The notes beneath the pieces are model-generated. The model was not told the DNA's origin. It searched no databases and saw nothing but the letters and a program-made list of their open reading frames with translations. Of a DNA stretch of 64,000 nucleotides, positions 55,594 through 64,000 are shown piece by piece. The stretch's first letter is position 1. The number at the start of each line of letters is the position of its first letter. Source of the DNA: Auxenochlorella pyrenoidosa (lineage: Eukaryota; Chlorophyta; Trebouxiophyceae; Chlorellales; Chlorellaceae). The stretch is taken from the NCBI GenBank assembly GCA_001430745.1, contig KQ482017.1, positions 183,749-247,748 of the forward strand, read 5' to 3'. Made by a program: the position numbers and the translations under genes.

Positions 55594-56081
55594 GGCTGTG
55601 CAAAAGTGCTGATCAAGGGGGCAGACAGGGCTTGAGAAGAGCCGGAGGAGCCTCGACCTCGCTGGGTGCCCGCTCGTTGCCTGGCAGCAAAAGCAAGCAG
55701 AAATGCAGCTGGTGCCTTGTTGAAAGAAATGACGAGCGAGCAAAGCTATACAACGGGGTTTCTCGGCCTCTAGGTTTCTTGCCACCCCAGCGTGCTCGGC
55801 GCGCGCCCCATCTCCCTCTGAGCACAGTGTCTTTGATTTTTTTGGCTGGAGACTGAGCAAGCCTGGAACCAGGCCTGCACTTTGGAGCTTACGTTTGCTT
55901 TGCAAGGAAAGTCTTTATATGCCAGTGATCATGACAGCATTTGCCTGCAGCACATCATCGCGCTGTGGCCTTTGAGTCACAAGCAATTTGAAGGAGTGTA
56001 ACTAAATATAATGAAATGCCCAGTCATGGCGCGCCAACGAAATTCACACTATTCACAGACGAAATGCCCTCAACGCCGGCA
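55594..56081. other. Gap between two minus-strand genes
   Basis: Promoter and 5' UTR of the type I membrane protein and the 3' end of the ABCI gene; AT-rich patch at 55985-56015. No exon recognised. Confidence 0.4.
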
Positions 56082-58711
56082 TCACCGGAAGAAAGCCATG
56101 TGTTTGCTCGGCATGAGCGGGTGTGCCGCCGGCGCCGCCGCCCCGCCGCCCGCCGCGGCCCCCTGTTCCTTTTGACGCTGCCGCCGCTGCTCCTTCTCCT
56201 CCCGCAGCCAGCCCTCGACCACGCGCAGCAGCTTGGTGCCAGCTTGCAGCTCTGGAATGTCGCTCACTGGGCCGCCTGCGTTGAAATGACAGCGAGCATG
56301 GACAAGGACACATGTTCGGCTCGGCAGGCGAAAACGTTGGGCACACCTCCCAGCTCCCTCAATCTTGTGCCAGCCAGGGCAGGGCTCACGCGGAGCACCC
56401 CTGGGCGCCTTGGCCGCCCCAGCCCGCCCACCGCGCAGCATGCGCCCGTTCTCGAGGTATGCAAAGTGAGTGGGCCAGCTCTCCAACCCATCAAAGATGT
56501 GGGTGGCCTGCGGGCAGGTGGCAAGGCAGCGCTCGCTGATCAAATAGCAGGACAAGTGCATGCCCGGCAAGGCGCATTGCGCCCAGGAAAGCCAGCACCC
56601 CACCTTTCAGCAAGCAACAAGATCAGGCCAGCGAATAAACGCTGGAAAAGCTCTCAACCCGTGCTGGCAACCGCAGCGCAGGCATGCTTGTGCTCATGTG
56701 CAGCAGGGCAGGGCGGCAAAGGCCCGCCAGCGCAGGCCTGCCCGCGTGCATGTGCAGCAGGGCAGGGCTGCGCAGGCCAAACGCCAGCCCTCACGTAGAT
56801 GATGGTGGCCCCCCGCTCTGCGCACTCCTCCTTGAAGAACTGCAGCAGGTCCAGGCGGCCCACCACATCCATGTCCACCGTGATCTCGTCAAGCAGCAGC
56901 ACCTGCATGACACAGCGGAGCCGAATGGGGAGGCACGTGGGTTGGTTTTTTACCGCACGGTCGGCATCGACCCTTTGGGACAGCGTGTTGACAGGCGCCC
57001 ACAAGCGCCCACAAGCGCCCTTAAACAGCCAGCCGATGGGTGCTGCCGAGGCACCAGAACTGGCGATGCAACCACCACCGCTTGAGGTGATGAGGGCACA
57101 TCCCGCAGTGCATTTCAATCAAGGCTGAAAATGAAAGCCCCTGACAGACCAACGCCCACATGCATGCACCAAGCTTGCGCTCGATTTCAACCTGCCATTC
57201 TGGCTGGGCATGCCGAGCTCACCTGGTAAGGCTTGAGCAGCCCCATGCAGATCTGTACGCGACGCCGCTGGCCATCCGAAACGCGGTTCAGCCGCCAGCT
57301 GAGGTCGATGTCTAGCAGGCGAATGAGCCTGCGAGCAAGGGGCACATTTCAAGCGAGTGCAGTTCAGGCATGTGCCAGAGAAATCCGCATTCCTTACAGT
57401 TGAAGTTTCAAAACGTTTGGAACAGGGATACATCGCCTAACTTAGAAACTGATACAAAATTCCGCCAGGCATTTCGCGGCTCAAGCAAAAACGACACGTG
57501 CGTGCGTGAGGCTGTGAGGTGAAGGGGAGCAGCCGTGCTGCTGCCCCCTGGATCAGAAGTTGGTTGCGATCCCACCTGTCGCGCCGCTGCGGGTCCACGC
57601 CCTCCACCCCAAAGATCATCTTTCCCGCTGCAATGTCGCCCTGCGGCAGTGGTGATGCCAATTTAGAGCGCGACTGAGATCAGCGAGCAGCGCATTTGGG
57701 GCCAAAGGCCTCGCAGCCTGGCTGGGCAAGCCAGGACAGCCAGCATGGCGTATAAGTGTGCACGCTTTCAGGCACACACATGGCACTGCACGTCAGGCAG
57801 GCTGGCACATTGTTGGGCACTGCATGTCCGGCCCGCTGGGCGGGTGGTTGGCGCGCCTGCGCCCCCACCTGCATGGGCACGTTGTTGCCGGCAAAGGCGA
57901 TGTCGCGTCGCCACTGCGGCCCCAGGTAGCTCAGGTCTCCGCTGGACACCTGCGGGTTGGGGCGAGGATGTTGCTCCGCAGGATGAGCCGGAAATGTGGG
58001 GCAAACGTGGGTGCAAACAACTCTCAGGCCCTCAGCTGGACAGGAGCAAGGCTGGTGTCGCGAGCAACCCCGTAGTTCAGCAGATGGCGAGCATCGTGAG
58101 AGCAGGCAGCCGCGAGGAGCAGCCAGGGGTAGGAACGATCTTATTTAGTCCCATTGTCGAAGCAAGAAGAGGAATCACACAAAGAAAAGAGAAGAGCTCA
58201 CCAGGCTGATGTCGTGAAAGGCGGGGCGGCCCAGGATGCGCACTGTGTCCTGCCCCACCATGTACTTGCCAGCAAGGACCTGCAGCAGCGTGGTCTTCCC
58301 TGCAGCAGGGCAGGCACCCATGCCGAGTGGGGTTGCAGCAGAAGGGAAGCACGCCGGCGCACTCGACAGCAGGGCCATGGGATTGACAGCCTCATGTGTC
58401 CCAGGAAAGTAAACATGCTGACAAGCTGGACAGTACTGCACTGAAAAAGCAAAACGGGGAAATGCCAGGCATCGACAATACACTCCGCCCTCTGCACGTC
58501 TCCTGCCGCCACGCGCCGGCGGCGGCAGCTCACCTGCGCCATTCGCTCCAGTCAGCAGGCAACGGCTCCCTCGGGGTAGCTGGAGGTCCAGATCTCGAAT
58601 GACGCTGGTTTGGCTGAAGGGAAAAGCAAAACCGAGGCTCCGCACAACCACGGCGTCCTTCTCCTCGCCCGACGCCACATCGGCCACTGCGACCAATGCA
58701 GCGGCGGTCAT
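56082..58711 (-). CDS. CAF16-like soluble ABC ATPase (ABCI family)
   Basis: Single nucleotide-binding-domain ABC protein without membrane helices, 301 residues in eight exons (58711-58534, 58299-58202, 57949-57869, 57640-57576, 57328-57223, 56902-56795, 56507-56432, 56275-56082). Motifs in order: LRDL-type strand [18 protein letters not shown], Walker [17 protein letters not shown], the CAF16 block [17 protein letters not shown], signature [18 protein letters not shown], Walker [17 protein letters not shown], and the switch His in [18 protein letters not shown]. The C-terminal tail is Glu/Arg/Gln-rich, then Ala/Gly. Closest families are yeast Caf16 (a CCR4-NOT-associated factor) and plant ABCI19-21. 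A cytosolic regulatory ATPase role is inferred from those. Confidence 0.92.
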
Positions 58712-59334
58712 TTGCGATCGCAGGCTCAAGCGCCTGTGGAGAAGAGTGTGGCTTTGAGCAGAGTGCTCCGAGGTCCCAAAAGCAGCAGGCGGCGCAAATC
58801 CCTGGAGCGCACTGAGTACACGGCAGTGTGGATGCAAATAACAGCACGGGACATCAATGTTGTGTGCAAGCTTGTGGTGCCACAGCGGGGGCGGCGCCGG
58901 CGCCTTGTGAAGCCGCTTCACAGTGGGGATTGCTCCCTGCCCGGCCCCATGCATGCTCGGTGCAAGTCACACCAGACACCAGACTGTCGCCCAGCAAAGC
59001 TTGCATGCACAAGCGATAACTGTTAGCCCTGTGTTTCCACTTCTGCACCTTGCTCCACCGGAGGCATACGCAGTGTGCTGCTGACCACGGCCCTGCCCAC
59101 GCGTGGCACGTTGCACGAGTGATCAAAAACCGCCCTTTTTTAAAAGGCAGAAAACCGTAGAAGCGTCGCCTGCGCCCACAAATGAAACATATCTGAGCAC
59201 ATGCGCTGGTCCCTCCCTACCGCTGCCGCCCGCCCGCCCTTGTGTTGCAGCAGTGTGAGTGTGAGCACTTAGGGACCAGACACAGTAGTGGCCACAGTAC
59301 ATCCTCCACGCACAGAGCGGCGCAGTGCAGCGCA
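58712..59334. other. Gap upstream of the ABCI gene
   Basis: No exon recognised; expected ABCI promoter and 3' UTR of the next minus-strand gene. Confidence 0.35.
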
Positions 59335-60213
59335 TCACAGTGCGGCTCTGACATGGCAATGTCTCCCACCAGCGCACCACCTTTGTAGCCCTTTATAGCC
59401 AGCTGCAGGACTCAGAGCAGAGCCCACCTTGAAGAGCCCCCATTGCCGTGTCTGTATGATCTGCCAGCCATGCCGGCCACAGACCCAGCCCACCCAGGCG
59501 GCCACAGAACAGCTCCTGGCCCGCCAGCATTAAGCGGCACTGCTGGACTGCACAGGTTGCCTGTGCAGTGCGGTCCTGCCCCAGGGGGCAGCTACAGCTG
59601 CTGCCTGCAGGCGGCAGGTTGCAAGAAGTGGATGGCACAAGCATGGAAGGCAACAGCATGAAACGCACAAGCACGGTGGACGGCGCTGCAACCAGGACAC
59701 TGCCATGGCAGCCAAAGGGGAACAGCAGCAGGTGGTGGTGGCAATGCAGCAACGGCGGCACGAGTGAGCACCTGAACGCGCGGCTGCAGCCCCAGCAGCT
59801 CCATCCGCCGCAAAGCGAACGCAAGCGCGTCCTGCGAGATCAGACAGCGGTTACACTTGCAGCAGCGCCTGCAGCCCCAGCCCGCCTGGCAGGGTGCTGG
59901 AGGTGAGGGTGGGGCGGGGTGGGAGCCGGGAGGGCTGTGGGTCTGGAGCGCACAAGAAGCAGGTCGGCCCACCAGCCAGGGGCAGCAGTATCCTCACAGC
60001 CTTTCCCAGCAGCACAAAGTTGGATGCTGTGACCACTGCGAGTGCTTGTCTTTACTTGGCCTAACTTAAAATGCTGACCCCAGGCTGTGGTGGCGCCAAG
60101 CACCGCCGCCAGTGCGCGGCCACCCCTTGGCGGGTCCATCGGGCGGGGTGTGCCAAACCATGATCTTGCGCGTCTGCACGTCATTTACTCCCTCACTGCT
60201 TCAGGAACGACAT
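59335..60213 (-). CDS. Small predicted membrane protein, tentative model
   Basis: Six-exon model (60213-60197, 60173-60079, 60035-59998, 59831-59772, 59542-59428, 59402-59335) giving 130 residues. It is supported mainly by matching phases and consensus borders. It reads MSFLKQRARSWFGTPRPMDP, then a hydrophobic stretch (ALAAVLGATTAWVVTASNFV), a helix (ADALAFALRRMELLGLQPRV), and QCRLMLAGQELF...GLGLWPAWLADHTDTAMG. The penultimate acceptor and the 3' end are uncertain. The frame is also open upstream of the start (to about 61020), so a longer N-terminus cannot be excluded. No family recognised. Confidence 0.4.
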
Positions 60214-61221
60214 CGCTGCTCGCACAGGACGGGGCGGAGACTGGGACGCTAACAGGACGTACCCTGCTCGCCGTCCGGGGGGCTGCGATGCTGCTTTATC
60301 GGTGCCCGCACCGTCAGTCGGATGGATTTCGACGCACGGTGGGGTTGGCCGTTCCCTCAAGGGACACATGCCAGCTGTCCAGATGGCGCGCCCCCTACCC
60401 AAAGCCCCCGATAGCATGCCCTGGCTCTCCGTCAGTGAAGGAAATACTTTGAGCAGAGAAAAAATTGCAGAAGGCCCTCCTCGGACTTCCAACCCCCAGC
60501 GCCCCCTACTGTCTTCCCCTGTTTCGGCGAGCCCGCAGCCCTCCAGCAGCCGTTCCAGGTTGGTATAGGCTCGCTCCAAGCCTGCTTGTGGAGAGGTTTT
60601 GTAGGCTACTGCCCTTGGTGCCCGTTCCAGCTCACAACGGGCGGGCTCTTGCCGGTTTTTGCACCCGCGAGGGTGCCTGGCAGAGGAGGAGGGCCGCGCC
60701 TGGGTCGCCGCTCCACCCTTGTGCAGCCCGCTGCCGCCCGCTGCATAGCCCCGCACTTCTGCTTGGCCGCCGCGCAACTCTCGCTTGCGCTTGAGCTCGA
60801 GCGCATCACTGGCACTGTATGTTGCTGCTGCCAGCTGGAGAAAGAATGGCATTATGAGCACTTTGATTGTGCCTCGTCCGTCCTGGGCGGCTCCACGCTG
60901 CCCTCCCCGGCCAGACCAGGCGCAGCCCCTGGTCCTGCCTGTAATGCGTGGTTGCAATGCCCTAGTCTTGTCTCTGCCCGCGGATGTGCCCATGTGGCGC
61001 TCCGGCCTGCATGCCCTCATGCCGCCTCCCAGTCGAGCCAGAACTCACCCTGGGTCGCTCCTGGTCCTCCTGCTACATGTGCTGCAGTGGCGCACCTGCA
61101 GCTTGGTAGACTGCCGGTGTCAGCTAGGGCTTTGCGCCCGTGCACCCAAACAGTGCGTCCACCGCTGGACTCCGCGCCCCATGCGGCTGCCATAAGCCCA
61201 CACAGCAGCCAGCCAGCCAGC
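60214..61221. promoter_or_regulatory. Divergent region small membrane protein / RWP-RK
   Basis: 1 kb between divergent starts. A 275-residue minus-strand open frame covers most of it but shows no motif. Promoters of both genes are expected here. Confidence 0.35.
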
Positions 61222-64000
61222 ATGACAGCCGGGGCGCAAGGGCCGGCCAAGCGCAAGCGAACAAAGGGGTGAGGCGGGGCAGCAGGTGCCGACTTCAGCG
61301 TGGCAGCATGTGCCCACTCCAGGGTGGCAGCAGGCGCGCCTGCCGCGCTTGTAGCTGCCTTGGCACAGTGGCGCCGCCGTACAACCGCCCTGTGGGTGCC
61401 GCGCCCCTCACGCCACCGCTCCGCCCGCTGCCCCTGGTCCGGGCCCTGTGTTCGCTGCAGAGGCCGCTACTCACATGAGATTACCAAAGAGGAGATTGAA
61501 CAGTACTATCACCTGCCTTGCGAGGAGGTGAGCGCTGGCATCGGGTGCCGCGTGTGGCAAATGCGGATCATGCGTCTCTGGCGTCTGGCGGGACCTGCTG
61601 TATCACAGCTGTATCACAGGCCCTGTATCACCCTCGCCTGGCCCTTGGCCCCTATCAAGCTGCAGGCCAGCCGCCAGCTCGGCATCGGCCTGACCATCCT
61701 CAAGCGCATCTGCCGCCGCCTGGGCATCGAAAAGTGAGTTCCAGTTCCATTGTTGGACTATTAGACGCGAGGCGCGCTGCCCTCCACTGTTCCGCCCGCG
61801 TCCCAACATGAACTGCATGCACTCACCAAGGGCAGTGCGCCTGTCTCTGCAGGTGGCCCTATCGGCAGCTCAAGCGCGCGGGCAAGCTGGGCGAGGCCGC
61901 CGCCGCTGGCGCGGACAGCGCTCAGCCCAGCCAGGGAGGCGTGGCAAAGGTGCCGGCTGGCGCGCCCAAGCCGGCGGCGGCGCGCAAGCGCGTCGCACCC
62001 AGAAAGAAGCCCAGCTCGTGGGAGCCCAACGATGATTCAACAACTCGTGAGGAGGATGAAGAGGATGAGGAGGAGGGGGAGGAGGAGGAGGGGGAGGAGG
62101 GCTCCCCCTCCGCCGCGCCGGCAGCACCGCCGGCAGCGGCAGCGAGGCCAGCTGGCAGGCAGCGCACCCCGGCGCGCTTGGCGGCCCCGATCTGCAGCCC
62201 GCTGCCTGGCTCCCTGCGGCCAGCATTGCGCGGCAGGTGTCCGAGCCGCTTGCCCCAGGGGTGCCGGCCCCGCAGCCCGCAGCCGGGGGCAGGCGGCGCG
62301 GCGCGCCCGCTGCTGACCTGCACCCGCGGCCGGGCCGCTTGAGCATCGACCTCGGCGTGATGGCCCATGCCGGCGGCGCCTTGTACGCTTCGGCGAGCCC
62401 GCAGCTCAGCGCCAGCGTGGGTCGCGCCGCGGGCCGCGGCGCGCAGCCGCCGCCGGCGGTGGCTGGCGCGCTGAAGCGGCGCACCCGCGAGGATGACTTT
62501 GACCCTCTGGCTGTCCTCATGGACAACACCAGCGACGCGGCGCAGGTCTCGCCCTTCAGCGCGGCCGCCCAGGTGCTGCCCGAGGGCTCGTGGACGCCCG
62601 GCAGCGACGGCGGCGGCGCCTGGCGCGGCGCGCAGGACCCCGGCGCGGAGCAGCTGGCGCAGGGGCTGTCCCGCCTGGCCATGCGCACGCTGTCGCTCAA
62701 GCGGCAGTGCTCGCGGGGCGGCGAGGCGCTGGACCCTCTGGAGGCGGCGCTGCTGATGGAGGTGAGGGAGCCTCTGCTGGGGGTAAAAGAGCATCTGCAG
62801 CGGAATGCACGGAGGAACAAGATGGCTGCGTGGCCGTTCAAAGGTGAAACGGACCCGCTCGTGTGCACCGCAGGCGCGCACCTGCATGCACGCCCGTCTC
62901 GACTGCTTTGTGCGGCTCAGCAGCAGGCCCCCCCCCCCCCCGCCTGGATCCCCCTTCCTCTGCAGCGCTTGGAAGCGCAGGCGCCGCTGGGGAACGCGTC
63001 GCGCTCCTGCAGCGTGCCCCTGGCGCCCAAGCACGGCAGCCCCCCGGTGCAGCGCGGCACGCGGTCGGGCTGGCTGCCGCTGCATGCGGGGGCCGGCACG
63101 CTGGCCAGGCAGGGGGGCTGGCTGGCTGCCGAGCAGCTGCGCCAGCAGTGCGGCTTGGAGTCTATTGACGAGCCAGAGGAGGAGGGCCTCCTGCCCCTGG
63201 GGTGAGTGCGGCTGCTGTGCGCCTGTGTGCAAACCGACATGGACAGAGAAAGGCGGGAGCAGAGCAAGAATGCTCGCACACCCAACCAGCCACCGAAGAA
63301 AAAACCACAACGCTCGCCCACTTCTTCTGTGCTCCCCGTGTGCAGCGACCCGAACCTCCCCAATCTGCGATATGGCGCCTCGCTGCAACCGATGCACGCC
63401 CGTTCCAGCTCCGACCTTGTCTCTGAGGGCTGCTTGCTGCCAGAGGCAGCAGCGTTTGCGCCCCTGGCCTCGCTGCACCACGGCGGCAGCTCAACCGTGC
63501 TGGTGGACAGCGGGCCGGATGGCAAAGAGCACGATGCTGCCGAGCCTGCCCAGCATGGACGGCACGCCGGCAGCGGCGCTGCGCCTGCGCAGGCGGGCGC
63601 CAGCGCCTGCGACACTGCGCTGCCGTTGGAGCCGGGCCGCGTGGCAGCCGCATACGGGCTGGCGGCGGGCGTGACCGCTGTGGGGCCAGCCTCTGCGGGC
63701 GAGGCGCTGCAGGACGAGGGCTTGTACCCAGAGCTGCCCTCGCCCTTCAGCATCGGCTCAGGGCCGGAGCAGGACCGCGAGGGTGAGGCACGGCGGGGTG
63801 GTGTGGGGTAGGGGGTGTGGGTGGCGCGCGCGTGGGGAAGGCAGCGGCCGGCGCGCATGGCGCAGCCGTCCGTTGGGGATGGGCGGCATGGCCATCTGTG
63901 TTTGCAGGTTGTTGGGGGTGGACATGCATGTCCCCAGCCTGCTGTCTCACTGCCCACGACGTCCAACACCCCTGGTTGATACATCCGAAACCCTCGCTGC
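61222..64000 (+). CDS. RWP-RK domain transcription regulator, 3' end outside window
   Basis: DNA-binding regulator of the RKD/NLP class, a family controlling nitrogen responses and gametogenesis in green plants. Seven exons were placed (61222-61268, 61461-61527, 61666-61733, 61853-62046, 62163-62761, 62966-63201, 63346-63782), plus a probable eighth starting at 63908; ~550 residues are visible. The RWP-RK domain is near the N-terminus: HEITKEEIEQYYHLPCEEAS, RQLGIGLTILKRICRRLGIE and KWPYRQLKR (KWPYR in place of RWPYR). A basic nuclear-signal-like stretch (ARKRVAPRKKPSS) follows, then long Ala/Pro/Ser-rich low-complexity sequence with RRTREDDFDPLAVLMDN. Reading straight through exon 4 would give an acidic run and a frame break; an intron at 62047-62162 removes both and restores phase. 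No PB1 or GAF domain is visible. Confidence 0.85.

Noticed and set aside
60193..61020. 275-residue minus-strand open frame
   Set aside because: No family or transit signal; only its last codons overlap the small membrane protein start, so it is kept as a possible N-terminal extension only.
62040..62345. Frameshifted or pseudogenised RWP-RK gene
   Set aside because: A normal 116-nt intron restores the frame, so no break is needed.
61922..63481. 519-residue minus-strand open frame opposite the RWP-RK gene
   Set aside because: It is antisense to phase-consistent exons, has no motif and is an Ala/Arg/Pro artefact of high GC content.
1..64000. tRNA, rRNA or known riboswitch
   Set aside because: No cloverleaf, B-box or conserved rRNA core was seen by eye on either strand.

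Overview
The window is nuclear DNA of a GC-rich, intron-rich green alga, most likely a core chlorophyte close to Chlorella. The evidence is plant-lineage plastid genes (VIPP1, thylakoid bestrophins), many short introns with TGCAG acceptors, an RWP-RK regulator, and TGTAA-type poly(A) signals just after several stops. No prokaryotic operons, rRNA, tRNA or CRISPR arrays were seen. Gene models were spliced by eye from family similarity, GT/GC-AG borders and phase continuity; in every complete model the exons sum to a multiple of three. Exon borders may be off by a base or two.

Layout, left to right: VIPP1 (-, 3' end outside) | 183-bp divergent gap | Pol I factor TAF1B/Rrn7 (+) | FAN1 nuclease with UBZ, HIRAN and VRR_NUC (+) | secreted trypsin-like S1 protease (+) | PiT phosphate transporter, 27 exons (+) | FAAP100/FANCB-like protein (-) and a Cys-rich small protein whose stop lies 3 nt before its ATG (-) | NEK-like kinase with an N-myristoylation signal (+) | F-box protein (-) | plastid EF-hand membrane protein (+) | two tandem bestrophins (+,+) | multi-spanning membrane protein (-) | 225-bp divergent gap | proteasome chaperone PSMD9/Nas2 (+) | RS-rich/PP2C fusion (+) | type I membrane protein (-) | CAF16-like ABCI ATPase (-) | small membrane protein (-) | RWP-RK regulator (+, cut by the window end).

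Themes: chloroplast membrane biology (VIPP1, bestrophins, EF-hand protein), crosslink repair (FAN1 and a candidate Fanconi core subunit within 20 kb), and ion or phosphate transport. The most unusual features are about a dozen GC-AG introns among roughly 150, a probable bicistronic locus, two tandem duplications that copy 5' splice sites inside one phosphatase gene, and a short dispersed intronic repeat with a CAAG-rich tail.
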